Assembly (NCBI GenBank): GCA_965249205.1
Contig: CBDFLL010000005.1
Coordinates: forward strand, 186,001 to 250,000
DNA from: JAQBVV01 sp965249205
Lineage (GTDB): Bacteria; Acidobacteriota; Vicinamibacteria; Vicinamibacterales; UBA2999
Reading direction: 5' to 3'
DNA: 64,000 bases
Below the pieces are notes generated by a model, which ran no database searches, was not told the origin of the DNA, and saw nothing but the letters and a program-made list of their open reading frames with translations. The translations under genes were made by a program, and so were the position numbers. Shown here piece by piece: positions 26,740 through 35,937 of the stretch. Every line of letters begins with the position of its first letter. The first letter of the stretch is position 1.

Positions 26740-27702
26740 TTACGCAACCGTGTGCTGGGACGCGCGCAGATCCTGCGGCAAGCCTTCGAGGTAGCGTTCG
26801 GCGTCGATGGCGGCCATGCAGCCTGAACCGGCGGCCGTCACCGCCTGGCGATACACGTGGTCCTGCACATCTCCGGCAGCGAAGACGCCTGGCACGCTCG
26901 TCCGGGTGCCGTCTCCGGTGACGATGTAGCCGTTGGCGTCGAGTTCGAGTTGTCCCTCAAACAGCGACGTGTTCGGAGTATGCCCGATGGCGATGAACAC
27001 ACCGTCGAGCGGCAAATCGCGCAGCGTACCCGTTTTCAGGTTGCGCACGACGATGCCCGTGACTTCGCCTTTCTCGACATCTTTGACCTCGGCCACCTCG
27101 GAATCCCAGATGAACTCGATCTTGGCATTCGCAAACGTCTTGTCCTGCATGATCTTCGACGCGCGTAGCGCGTCGCGCCGGTGTATGAGCGTCACCTTCG
27201 ACGCGAATTTCGTCAGGTAGTTCGCCTCCTCCAGCGCCGAATCCCCACCACCTACGACCGCGATCGGCTTGCCCCTGAAAAAGTAGCCATCGCACGTGGC
27301 GCAGGTTGAGACGCCGTGCCCAGACAGCTTTCGATCGGATCCGATGTCCAACCAGCGCGCGGAGGCACCGGTGGCAACGACGAGCGCTTCGGTGGTGATC
27401 CGCCTGCCGTCACGCAGCTCGACCGTGAATGGTCGACGGGTCACGTCAACCCTTGTGATGTTTCCCTCGATCACCTCAGTGCCGAAGCGCTCCGCCTGCG
27501 CGCGCATCTCGGCCATGAGGTCCGGCCCCATGATCCCGTCCCGGAACCCCGGCCAGTTGTCGACCATCGTGGTCAGCATCAACTGCCCACCAGCGTCGAG
27601 CCCTTCGATGAGCAGTGGCTTCAGATTCGCGCGCGCCGCGTACAGCGCCGCCGTGAGACCGGCTGGGCCTGACCCGACAATGACGACCTCTTGATCTGCC
27701 AT
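26740..27702 (-). CDS. trxB: Thioredoxin-disulfide reductase
   Basis: 320 aa, full length. A flavoprotein that reduces thioredoxin with NADPH. It has FAD-binding VGSGPAGLTAALYAARA, the redox pair in CATCDGYFF, NADPH-binding AVVGGGDSALEEANYL, and C-terminal VPGVFAAGDVQDHVYRQAVTAAGSGCMAA. Its ATG overlaps the trxA stop (TAATG), so the two are translationally coupled. Confidence 0.97.
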   Translation of the reverse strand: MADQEVVIVGSGPAGLTAALYAARANLKPLLIEGLDAGGQLMLTTMVDNWPGFRDGIMGPDLMAEMRAQAERFGTEVIEGNITRVDVTRRPFTVELRDGRRITTEALVVATGASARWLDIGSDRKLSGHGVSTCATCDGYFFRGKPIAVVGGGDSALEEANYLTKFASKVTLIHRRDALRASKIMQDKTFANAKIEFIWDSEVAEVKDVEKGEVTGIVVRNLKTGTLRDLPLDGVFIAIGHTPNTSLFEGQLELDANGYIVTGDGTRTSVPGVFAAGDVQDHVYRQAVTAAGSGCMAAIDAERYLEGLPQDLRASQHTVA

Positions 27703-28028
27703 TACTCGAGGTGCTTCTCTATCAGGCGGGCGATATCTTCCTTCTGGGCCAGCCCCACCAGCGTTTCCGCGAGTTCGCCGTTCTTGAAGAGCAGCAATGT
27801 CGGGATGCCACGAATCATGAAGCGGCTCGGTACGGCGGGGTTTTCGTCCACGTTCAGCTTGCCGACGGTCGCGCGTCCGTCAAACTCGCCCGCGAGCGCC
27901 TCGACGGTCGGCGCCAGGCGCCGGCACGGCCCGCACCATTCGGCCCAGAAGTCCACGAGCACAACGCCGGTCTTTGTGTCCTGATCGAAATTGCCGTCGG
28001 TAAATGTCTGCACTTTATCGGATGCCAT
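27702..28028 (-). CDS. trxA: Thioredoxin
   Basis: 108 aa, with active site WCGPCRR, preceding VLVDFWAEWCGP, and cis-Pro region RGIPTLLLFKNGE. It is the reductant for ribonucleotide reductase, peroxiredoxins and other disulfides. The gene sits between glgA (23 bases upstream) and trxB (overlapping), on one strand. Confidence 0.97.
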   Translation of the reverse strand: MASDKVQTFTDGNFDQDTKTGVVLVDFWAEWCGPCRRLAPTVEALAGEFDGRATVGKLNVDENPAVPSRFMIRGIPTLLLFKNGELAETLVGLAQKEDIARLIEKHLE

Positions 28029-28051
28029 CTGTCTCTCCGGTTGCTGGGTCG

Positions 28052-29485
28052 TTACGGTCGAGCCCGTTCATACATTGTGACGTACTCCCGCGCCGACGCG
28101 TCCCAGGAAAAGTCTTCCCGCATGCCGGCGAGTTGCATCCGCCGCCAAACGGCCTTGTCCGCGTACACATCGAGTGCCTCCCGCAGCGTGTTGATCAAGG
28201 CCCGCGGCGAATACTCATCGAAGCTAAAGCCGGTGCCCGACCCGGTCGTCGCGTCATAGTTGCGCACCGTGTCGTACAACCCTCCCGTGGCATGCACTAC
28301 CGGAATGGTGCCGTACCGGAGGCTGTACATCTGATTGAGTCCGCACGGCTCAAACCGCGACGGCATCAGAAACAGGTCTGCGCCGCCCTCGATGCGGTGC
28401 GCGAGAGCCTCGTCGAACCCGATCCTGACGGCGATGCGCCCGGGATGCCTCTCGGCCAGGGACAGCCAGAGTTCTTCGTATCGCCGCTCGCCGGTCCCGA
28501 GCAGCACGAACGAAGCGTCAAGTCGCGGTAACTCCGTGACCAGTTCAGCAAGGAGATCGAATCCCTTCTGATCGACCAGACGAGAGATCAGCCCGATCAG
28601 CGGTCGCCGCAGCGTCGTCTCGTCCGCGGAAAACCCAAACATGTCGAGCACCATCCGTTTGCTCGCCGCTTTGTGCTCGAGGCGGCTCGCGTCGAATGGC
28701 TCCGGCAGGTACGAGTCTCGCGCAGGGTCCCACTCCCTGTAGTCGATCCCGTTTCGTATGCCCACCAGATCGTTGGACCGGCTCCGAAGAATTCCATCGA
28801 AGCCATTCCCGTATTCGGGGGTCTGAATCTCCTGCGCGTACCGAGCGCTCACCGTCGTGAGGACACGACTGAACATGAGGCCTGCCTTCAGCAGGCTGAT
28901 TCGGCCCGAGTACTCGAGCGCGTCGGCGTGCATCAGCGACCCGCTCAGCCCGAGACGCGGGAGCCAGCGTGCGTCGAAGATGCCTTGGTATGCCAGGTTG
29001 TGGATCGTGAACATCGTCGAGACGCCGCGCAACGCAGGCGAGTCGGTGAATGCACGCAGAAAGACCGGCACAAGCCCGGCCTGCCAGTCGTGGGCGTGCA
29101 CCGCGTCGTAGGGTTCGGTGGCACCCGACGCCCACTCGAGTGCGGCGCGCGACAGGAAGGCAAAGCGCTCAGGATTATCTGGATAGTCGCGGCCGTCGAC
29201 GCCGTAGAGGTGATCCCGATCGTAGTATTCCGGATGATCGACAAAGCATGTACGCACGCCTGCCTCGGTAACCGCGAAGACCGGAGTCTTCGTCACCTGC
29301 CGGCCGAGGGGCACGCTGACCTGGCCGACTGGCTTGCCGGCCGTGATACCGCGGTATCGCGGTATCACGACATCGACCGAGTGCCCGAGCCTGACCAACG
29401 CGCGCGGAAGGGCTGTCCCCACGTCCGCCAAGCCGCCGGTTTTCGCGAACGGGGCGGCCTCGGATGCCACCATGAGGATACGCAT
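28052..29485 (-). CDS. glgA: Glycogen synthase (ADP-glucose type)
   Basis: About 477 aa from the ATG at 29485. A GT5 glucosyltransferase that extends alpha-1,4-glucan from ADP-glucose. The N-terminal MRILMVASEAAPFAKTGGLADVGTALPRAL carries the KTGGL nucleotide-sugar motif. HAHDWQAGLVPVFLR and the C-terminal SRFEPCGLNQMYSLRYGTIPVVHATGGLYDTV (catalytic Glu region) are present. The frame is open further upstream, but homology begins at this ATG. It leads a glgA-trxA-trxB run. Confidence 0.95.
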   Translation of the reverse strand: MRILMVASEAAPFAKTGGLADVGTALPRALVRLGHSVDVVIPRYRGITAGKPVGQVSVPLGRQVTKTPVFAVTEAGVRTCFVDHPEYYDRDHLYGVDGRDYPDNPERFAFLSRAALEWASGATEPYDAVHAHDWQAGLVPVFLRAFTDSPALRGVSTMFTIHNLAYQGIFDARWLPRLGLSGSLMHADALEYSGRISLLKAGLMFSRVLTTVSARYAQEIQTPEYGNGFDGILRSRSNDLVGIRNGIDYREWDPARDSYLPEPFDASRLEHKAASKRMVLDMFGFSADETTLRRPLIGLISRLVDQKGFDLLAELVTELPRLDASFVLLGTGERRYEELWLSLAERHPGRIAVRIGFDEALAHRIEGGADLFLMPSRFEPCGLNQMYSLRYGTIPVVHATGGLYDTVRNYDATTGSGTGFSFDEYSPRALINTLREALDVYADKAVWRRMQLAGMREDFSWDASAREYVTMYERARP

Positions 29486-29590
29486 CGCCGTTTCCACACT
29501 AGCACTACGGCGGGAGTCTCGGTTGACGCGTGCACGTCCCACGCTCCCCGGTCGGCGAGGCCGAGGTCAGATTCCGCGCCGGGTCCCTGT

Positions 29591-30490
29591 ATGATCCGCT
29601 CGGTGACCGACTCCGACGTGCGACCAGTCCGTCCGGGCCGTCCCGACACCCCGGAAATGAGTGAACTCCGTGCCTTGCGAGAGCGCCAGCCGCAGTTGGC
29701 CGACGCGATCGATATGCACATCGAGCTGCTCGCGTTGCAGCGGCGCATCCAGGTGAGGATTCAGCTGCCGTCGTTCGATCTTGACGCGATCATCATGGCG
29801 CGCCACCGGGAGGAGGGGCGCCCGCTGCTGCGATTCGAGCAGATCCCGCTCGACCCGACGGATCTCCGACTGGTGCTGCGTCAGACGGCCGATATCATGC
29901 GTCGGTTCGAGACGCTCGACGAGGCGGAATACCAGAGCGTGCAGGCCCTCGACCGGGATGCCGGGCTTGTGGCCCTGGTCGGTGAGTGGTACCGAGCCGC
30001 AGCCGAACACCACACCACCGCTGGGCACGTCGCTGAGTCACCTCCTGAGCAGCCGCCGGTCGAGAACGGCGCACGCGATCAGGTTTTGACGCTCGCCCTG
30101 CGGCCGTTTCTTTCCCGGTGTGCGGAGGTCTTGCAGCCACGCGCCGAACTTGCGAGCTGGTCGCACGCGCACTGCCCGCTGTGCGGAGGCGAGCCAGAGT
30201 TGGCAGTCATTACGCCGGCGGCCGAGCGGCATCTGATTTGCGGCCGATGCACGCTCCACTGGGACTTTGATCCGTTGACCTGCCCCTACTGTCACAATGG
30301 CGATCGTTCGACCATTTCGTCGTTCGCGACGCCGGATGGCCAGTATCGTGTGTACGCCTGTGACGTCTGCAAGCGCTATCTGAAGGCGTACGACGGAAGG
30401 CGATCAACGAGGCCCGTCATGCCCATGGTCGACAGCGTCGCCACACTCCCGCTCGACGCAGCGGCCATACAACGTGGATATGGGGGGTAG
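29591..30490 (+). CDS. fdhE: Formate dehydrogenase accessory protein FdhE
   Basis: About 299 aa. FdhE is a rubredoxin-like iron protein needed to mature formate dehydrogenases. Four CxxC pairs in the C-terminal half form two metal knuckles: CPLCGG, CGRC, CPYCHN and CDVCKRY. The N-terminal half is helical. The frame is open far upstream, but that stretch is antisense to glgA, so I chose the ATG at 29591; a GTG at 29603 is an alternative. No formate dehydrogenase subunit is visible in this window. Confidence 0.88.
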   Translation: MIRSVTDSDVRPVRPGRPDTPEMSELRALRERQPQLADAIDMHIELLALQRRIQVRIQLPSFDLDAIIMARHREEGRPLLRFEQIPLDPTDLRLVLRQTADIMRRFETLDEAEYQSVQALDRDAGLVALVGEWYRAAAEHHTTAGHVAESPPEQPPVENGARDQVLTLALRPFLSRCAEVLQPRAELASWSHAHCPLCGGEPELAVITPAAERHLICGRCTLHWDFDPLTCPYCHNGDRSTISSFATPDGQYRVYACDVCKRYLKAYDGRRSTRPVMPMVDSVATLPLDAAAIQRGYGG

Positions 30491-30524
30491 CTAGGGCGCT
30501 TTTCATGAACGTGTGGCGTTCGAG

Positions 30525-30631
30525 TCGCGCGGATTTCATGAGCGCGCAGCTCCCGAATAACAGCAATGAATGCCCTCCTGCCCGCGGGAGCACCGCAACC
30601 GCCTTTTAGGTAGAAGTGAAATCCGCGCTAG
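30525..30631 (-). repeat. MITE-like element, copy C (short)
   Basis: 107 bp. Termini are CGCGGATTTCATGAGCGCG at the left and GAAGTGAAATCCGCG plus CTAG at the right. Only the right side keeps CTAG. In reverse complement it aligns with copies A, B and E but lacks part of the middle. It lies in the 258-base gap between the ends of the convergent fdhE and carboxypeptidase genes. Confidence 0.82.
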
Positions 30632-30748
30632 CCGTAACGCCGAAAATGGTTACGGCGTTTGCCGGGACCGAAGCGCTGCAGTACCGAGTGCTGCGGTACC
30701 ATGACTCGCCCAGTCAGTACAAGGGCTATCTGAAAAGCGCTCGAGGCG

Positions 30749-32689
30749 TCAGCCGCCGTTGGCGACCGCCGCGACCTCGACCGGTCCCGCCGCGACGGCC
30801 GTACCCAGCAGGTCGTCCGCCCGGCTGGCCAGCCAACTGTAGAGCTGGCGCGCCTCGAGGAAACGCGAAGCGCTGGATCGCGCACCCAGGACGACAACGG
30901 CAACCGATGGACCACCCTCAGGCAGCCTGAGTAGTGTGGCGAGGCAATAGCCGGCCTTCCGGATGAACCCGGTCTTTCCGCCGAGCACGTCGATGTCTCC
31001 CGTCCTCACCAGTTGATTCGTGCTGCGGATCGAGACGGTTCGCCGCCCGACGGAAAGCTCGTGACGCTGCTTTTGCATCACATCCGAGATTCGGTTGTCA
31101 CCCGCCGCATACGCCAGGAGTCTCGCCATGTCGTACGCCGAGGAAACATTGTCGGACGACAGCCCCGAAGGTTCCACGTAGCGCGTCTTCGTCAGGCCAA
31201 GCTCCGCCGCCTTCTCATTCATGCGCGTCACGAAGCCGTCCTTGCCGTGGGGTGAGACACGGGCGAGCGCCCGTGCGGCCGCGTTGTCAGAGGCAATCAG
31301 GAGCAGGTGCAACAAGTCGCCGTTCGACACCTTGTAGCCAGCTCGAAGGTGGGTTGTCGAAGCCCTGCGCACGTCCGCCCGCTCAATCAGTGTTTCCACT
31401 GACAGATCCGGCGAATCCTCAAGAAACACGACGGCCGTCATTATCTTGGTGATGCTGGCTATCGACCGCTGGCTCTGCGAGTTCTCCTCCCACAGCACTT
31501 GGCCGGTCGCCGGGTTGTAGATGATGGCCGCCTCGGCACGCACATCGGGGACCTGCTCGCCCTGCTCGTTTACCCGAAACCTCAGTCCATTCAGCGTCGC
31601 CAGGGTCCGCGCGCCAGGTCGTGTGCTGAAGACCGTCAGCCGCTGGCCGGCCCGGATGACGCTCCCGCGTAGCCCGTTGGTCCTCTGCACCGCTGCGATG
31701 CGGGTGCCATATCGTCTCGAAATAGACGAGAGCGTCTCGCCACGCCGGACGACGTGGATGACCTCTTCGCCGCTAGACGCGGCGCCGCCGGTCCCGGCGA
31801 CGATCGATAGTCGCTGCCCCGGTTGGATCACGCTCCCGCGAAGGCCATTAGCCCGTCGCACGGCGGCAACGGTGGTGCCGTATCGTCTCGAGATGGTCGA
31901 GAGATTCTCGCCGCGCCGCACGACGTGGGTCACCCGTTCGCTGCTCGGCGCGACGCTGGCTGCTGGCCGAGTTGCCGCGCTTGGCACAGCCGCCGATACC
32001 GAGGCTGGTCCAGCGCCGGATCCAGCGACAATCGAGAGTTGCTGTCCGGCCCGGATGAGGCTCCCGCGCAGGTTGTTCGCCCTCTGTACAGCGGCGACGG
32101 TGGTGCCGTATCGTTTCGAGATCGCCGAGAGGTTCTCGCCGCGTCGGACGACGTGGATCACCGGTTCGCTGCTGGGCGCGGCCGCTCTGGTGGGCACCGC
32201 GACGATCGAGAGTCGCTGCCCCGGTTGGATCACGCTCCCGCGCAGCCCGTTGGCCCGCTGCACGGCGGCGACGGTGGTCCCGTATCGCTTCGAGATCGAC
32301 GAGAGATTTTCACCGGGCCGGACGACGTGGGTCACCCGTTCGCCACTCGGCGCGGCCGCAGAGGCGCCAGCCACCTGGACGGAGAGTCGCTGACCCACTC
32401 GGATGAGGCTTCCCCGCAGGCCGTTAGAGGCGCGCACGGCGGCGATGGTGGTGCCGTACCGCTTCGCAATCGACGAGAGATTCTCTCCGCGCTGGACAAC
32501 GTGGACCACCCGTTCGCCCACCGGCTCGGTCGCCGGCTGGCTCCCAGACAGTTGGAGAGGGGCCTGCGCCTGGCTCGGGCCTCTTGGCGGAGTGGTCTGG
32601 CCCGCCGCGTTGGCCTGGGTCCCAGGCACGGCGAGCGCACCCAGCGCGCAGATCAGTCGGACGTTTCGGAACAGCCTGGCCTTGGTCAC
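30749..32689 (-). CDS. D-alanyl-D-alanine carboxypeptidase (S11) with five N-terminal LysM domains
   Basis: About 646 aa from the GTG at 32689, chosen because a signal peptide (TKARLFRNVRLICALGALAVPG) follows directly. Five nearly identical LysM domains begin near residue 62, each opening HVV-x-x-GE-x-LS and closing GQ-x-L. They should bind peptidoglycan glycan strands. A serine peptidase of the DacA type follows, with SITK (Ser about 412), SDN in LLIASDNAAARALA, and KTG in GGKTGFIRKAGY (about 572). It trims the terminal D-Ala of stem peptides or acts as a beta-lactam target. Most S11 enzymes instead carry a C-terminal PBP5 domain. Confidence 0.92.
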   Translation of the reverse strand: MTKARLFRNVRLICALGALAVPGTQANAAGQTTPPRGPSQAQAPLQLSGSQPATEPVGERVVHVVQRGENLSSIAKRYGTTIAAVRASNGLRGSLIRVGQRLSVQVAGASAAAPSGERVTHVVRPGENLSSISKRYGTTVAAVQRANGLRGSVIQPGQRLSIVAVPTRAAAPSSEPVIHVVRRGENLSAISKRYGTTVAAVQRANNLRGSLIRAGQQLSIVAGSGAGPASVSAAVPSAATRPAASVAPSSERVTHVVRRGENLSTISRRYGTTVAAVRRANGLRGSVIQPGQRLSIVAGTGGAASSGEEVIHVVRRGETLSSISRRYGTRIAAVQRTNGLRGSVIRAGQRLTVFSTRPGARTLATLNGLRFRVNEQGEQVPDVRAEAAIIYNPATGQVLWEENSQSQRSIASITKIMTAVVFLEDSPDLSVETLIERADVRRASTTHLRAGYKVSNGDLLHLLLIASDNAAARALARVSPHGKDGFVTRMNEKAAELGLTKTRYVEPSGLSSDNVSSAYDMARLLAYAAGDNRISDVMQKQRHELSVGRRTVSIRSTNQLVRTGDIDVLGGKTGFIRKAGYCLATLLRLPEGGPSVAVVVLGARSSASRFLEARQLYSWLASRADDLLGTAVAAGPVEVAAVANGG

Positions 32690-32795
32690 TGGCAAACCTT
32701 TGTGCAATAACCGGTTACGGAGTACGCGGGCATTGTAGCAAACAAACGATCCCTTGCAAGGGCTATCGGCTGGACCTGACGGTACAATCACCGCG

Positions 32796-33674
32796 GTGCC
32801 TCGGTTTCCCAGACCCCACACACTCCTGCGATCCGGCCGTGCGACCTACCGTTTCTATCTCGGCGATTGTCTGACCGTGCTCGATCGGCTTCCGGAGGCA
32901 TCGGTCGATGCGATGGTCACGTCTCCGCCCTACAACCTCGGAATTCGATACCGCACCTACGATGACACGATGTCCCACGACCGGTACATGACGTGGACCG
33001 GCGACTGGGTCCAACGGGCTGCGGGCCGGCTTTCGCAGAAGGGCTCGCTGTTCCTAAACGTGGGTGCGAAGCCGACCGAGCCCTGGACGGCGATAGACGT
33101 CGCCTTCGCGGCGCGACCGCACCTCCGCCTGCAGAACACGATTCACTGGATCAAGTCGATCGCGATTGAAAGGCCAATGGCCGGTGGGCGTGCCGACGCG
33201 GACGGCCTTCTGGCGGTGGGCCATTACAAACCGATCAATAGCCGGCGGTTTCTCCACGACAGCCACGAGTTTGTCTTTCATTTCACCCCGGATGGCGATG
33301 TTCCGCTTGATCGCCAGGCCGTCGGTGTCCGATACCAGGACTCATCAAACGTCAGCCGGTGGCGCACGGCAGGGTCAGGCGTCCGGTGCCGAGGCAATAC
33401 GTGGTTTATCCCGTACACAACCATCCAGAGCCGGGCAAAGGATCGCCCCCATCCTGCGACTTTCCCCCCCAAGCTTCCAGAGATGTGCCTGCGACTGCAC
33501 GGCCTTGACCGGATCCGCACGGTGGCCGACCCGTTTCTCGGCCTGGGATCGACAGCGGTCGCGTGCGCTGAGCTTGGCCTCAGCTTTGTGGGAATGGAAA
33601 TGGATGAGGGCTATCTGCAAGAGGCCGTCGCCCGCACGCGCGCCGCGCTTCAGGCAACCGAGTCGATGGCGTAG
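32796..33674 (+). CDS. Site-specific DNA methyltransferase (N6-A/N4-C, beta class), orphan
   Basis: About 292 aa from a GTG at 32796. The catalytic motif TSPPYNLG lies near the N-terminus, after a conserved YLGDCLTVLDRLPEASVDAMV. The SAM-binding FxGxG motif (VADPFLGLGSTAVACAELG) is near the C-terminus, which is the beta-class order. SPPY is often seen in N4-cytosine enzymes. The target-recognition region lies between. No restriction endonuclease gene is adjacent, so it is either an orphan or separated from its partner. Confidence 0.88.
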   Translation: MPRFPRPHTLLRSGRATYRFYLGDCLTVLDRLPEASVDAMVTSPPYNLGIRYRTYDDTMSHDRYMTWTGDWVQRAAGRLSQKGSLFLNVGAKPTEPWTAIDVAFAARPHLRLQNTIHWIKSIAIERPMAGGRADADGLLAVGHYKPINSRRFLHDSHEFVFHFTPDGDVPLDRQAVGVRYQDSSNVSRWRTAGSGVRCRGNTWFIPYTTIQSRAKDRPHPATFPPKLPEMCLRLHGLDRIRTVADPFLGLGSTAVACAELGLSFVGMEMDEGYLQEAVARTRAALQATESMA

Positions 33675-33734
33675 CCACCGGCCCGCTTATCGATCAGTTT
33701 GCTCCCATGCGAACAGGGTATGTATCCTGCGCAC

Positions 33735-34655
33735 ATGGACCTCAGGCAGCTTGAGATCATTCGCGCCATTGCTGACACGGGATCGTTCACGGCGGCCGGC
33801 GAGAAGCTGCACGTGTCACAGTCCGCGATTAGCCGCCAGATCCTATTGCTCGAGGAGGAGCTTGGCCAGGCGGTGTTCTATCGGATTGGCCGACGAATCA
33901 GCATCACGCCCACTGGTGATTCCCTCCTGCAGCTTAGTCTTCGTGTGTTTCAGGACATGGACGAGACGATCACCGGTATCAGTGACCAGCGCGAGACGCT
34001 GCACGGCACGTTGCGGTTGGTTGCTGCGATGACCGTGTGTCTGTACGTGTTCCCGGCGCTGCTCGCAGAGGTGCGGCGGGTCTTTCCCAGACTTGAGCTC
34101 AAGATCACGGTCGGCGGTATTGAGCGGTCGGTGGCCATGCTTCGGTCGGGTGCGGCTGATCTCGGGCTGGTCACTCTGCCCGTGAAAGCCGCCGAGCTGG
34201 TATCGCAGCCGGTCCTCGAAGAGGAGTTGCTGCTCATCACCTACCCCGCCCACCCCCTTGCCCAGAAGCGGACGATCCGGCCTGCCGACTTGAATAGGCA
34301 GCCGTTCATTCTCTTTGAAGCCGGATCGGTGACCAGAAAGCTGGTCGATCAGTTCTGCGCGCAGGAGGGCATCGAACCAGACATCGTGATGGAAACCGAA
34401 AACGTCGAAATCATCAAGGCGATGGTCCATTTCGGCATCGGCATCAGCATCATCCCCTGGCAGGCCGCCGCTGCCGACGTAGCGGCCCGCGAGCTGTTTT
34501 GCAGCCGGATCGAGGGGCATGCGCTGTGGCGGCAGACGGGGTGGCTGTATCCGAAGATGAGCCGCCCGCCGCGGCCGGTGTCAGAGGTGATCCGCGTTTT
34601 CGGGGAGATCAGCGCCCGGTTCGAGAATGAGGCCCGAGCGCCCGAGAACTACTGA
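33735..34655 (+). CDS. LysR-family transcriptional regulator
   Basis: 306 aa from the ATG at 33735. The N-terminal winged HTH reads MDLRQLEIIRAIADTGSFTAAGEKLHVSQSAISRQILLLEEELG. A PBP2-like co-inducer domain follows (LRLVAAMTVCLYVFPALLAEVRRVFPRLELKITVGG). LysR proteins often regulate a divergent neighbour, but here the upstream gene is the co-directional methyltransferase, so the target is unclear. Confidence 0.92.
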   Translation: MDLRQLEIIRAIADTGSFTAAGEKLHVSQSAISRQILLLEEELGQAVFYRIGRRISITPTGDSLLQLSLRVFQDMDETITGISDQRETLHGTLRLVAAMTVCLYVFPALLAEVRRVFPRLELKITVGGIERSVAMLRSGAADLGLVTLPVKAAELVSQPVLEEELLLITYPAHPLAQKRTIRPADLNRQPFILFEAGSVTRKLVDQFCAQEGIEPDIVMETENVEIIKAMVHFGIGISIIPWQAAAADVAARELFCSRIEGHALWRQTGWLYPKMSRPPRPVSEVIRVFGEISARFENEARAPENY

Positions 34656-34657
34656 GC

Positions 34658-35902
34658 TCATTCCGGCAATGAGTAGGATGTGCGGGACCAGACTTCCACA
34701 CCGTCTCGCATGGCCTTGACCTCAAGCTCTCGCGTGCGCTTCAGCGGGTCCGGATTGTTCGAGTAATACCCCAGCACGTAGTAATCGCTGGTCTCAGCGT
34801 CGATGCGTTTGAGCGCATTGTCGAAGTTGTTCCGATTCACGACGGCGATTCCGCCGGTTTCGTCCGCCAGTACGCGCAGACTGTCCTGCGTTTTGATGAT
34901 ATGCCGCTGCCACTCGATTGGGTCAACGTGTATGTCACCTAGGTCCTGTCCACCGATCAGGCCACGCGGGTCGATCGTGTAAAAGGTGGCGTTGGCGCGG
35001 TTGGCCGCCTTGGTCAACTCGCTAATCTCGCGGATCAAATCGCTCTCCGCAAACCCCAAGCCAGGCGTTTCGACGAGAAACGGATTGTAGTCCCCCCCTC
35101 CGTACAAATTTGCCTGGTAGTTCATGCGCGTCCGCTCGTACGGATTGAAATCGTAGCCGGTACTGATGTAAATCACGGCCTTTCGCCGGTTTCTGAGCTG
35201 CTCAAGGTTCCTCATGAGGTCGTACGCTGTCTTAAACGCGACGTGCGCACGGTACCGCAGCTCAGGATTGCCGTCCCTTCCCTGCTGGGTCTTGATGATG
35301 TCGTCCGGCCCCAATCCGCTGCCCGTGACCCGATTGATGGCCGCCTCAAGCACCTGGCGGTCGTATGTCAGTTGTTCAGAGATCGATGACGTACCCGTCG
35401 ACACGATGCCGAACATATCGCCCTCGTGCACGAGGTTGCGCAAAATCCGCTGCATGAGATCGCGCGTCCGCGGCGTCAGGTTGAAGGCCAGATGCAAGTC
35501 GTCGATGAAGATCAGGAATACGCGTCCCGCGGCATCATTGGTGGGTCGTGCGGCCGGAAGGATGATGCCTTCCGCGACCGGAGCCGGGGGGGGCGCCTGG
35601 ACGTTGAACACCCGGCCGCCGTGGGTGAGCACCAGCGAGACAATCTCCTGTCGGATACCGTCCTCGTAGACCTCGAACTCGTCAGCGGTCAGATCCGAGA
35701 CGAAGGCGTCGGTATCCGAGTCGCGGACGATGACATCGGTCGTGACCAGGTCAACAGCGACGCGGAACGTCGGCTGTGACCCTTCAGGTGACGGAGGAGC
35801 TTGCTGGGCAGCCGTCCCGGTTTCGCCCACCATCAAGAAGCCAGCAAGCCCCAGGAACCCCGCGATAGCTCCCGCAGCCATGGGTCGCCCAATATTTCGC
35901 AT
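34658..35902 (-). CDS. VWA-domain protein (VWFA-related acidobacterial type), secreted
   Basis: About 414 aa from the ATG at 35902 (MRNIGRPMAAGAIAGFLGLAGF), which is followed by a signal peptide. The N-terminal beta domain (FRVAVDLVTTDVIVRDSDTDAFVSDLTADEFEVYEDGIRQEI) is the hallmark of the VWFA-related family abundant in Acidobacteriota. The VWA core has VFLIFIDDLHLAF instead of the classical DxSxS MIDAS, then VIYISTGYDFNPYE and ADETGGIAVVNRNNFDNAL. Its function is unknown. It diverges from rpiB over a 35-base spacer. Confidence 0.85.
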   Translation of the reverse strand: MRNIGRPMAAGAIAGFLGLAGFLMVGETGTAAQQAPPSPEGSQPTFRVAVDLVTTDVIVRDSDTDAFVSDLTADEFEVYEDGIRQEIVSLVLTHGGRVFNVQAPPPAPVAEGIILPAARPTNDAAGRVFLIFIDDLHLAFNLTPRTRDLMQRILRNLVHEGDMFGIVSTGTSSISEQLTYDRQVLEAAINRVTGSGLGPDDIIKTQQGRDGNPELRYRAHVAFKTAYDLMRNLEQLRNRRKAVIYISTGYDFNPYERTRMNYQANLYGGGDYNPFLVETPGLGFAESDLIREISELTKAANRANATFYTIDPRGLIGGQDLGDIHVDPIEWQRHIIKTQDSLRVLADETGGIAVVNRNNFDNALKRIDAETSDYYVLGYYSNNPDPLKRTRELEVKAMRDGVEVWSRTSYSLPE

Positions 35903-35937
35903 GCCTCGGATTATAGCAGCACACATAATGGTCGCTG

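Noticed and set aside
28673..29590. Upstream extension of the fdhE frame
   Set aside because: This stretch is antisense to glgA. The FdhE family begins at about 29591.
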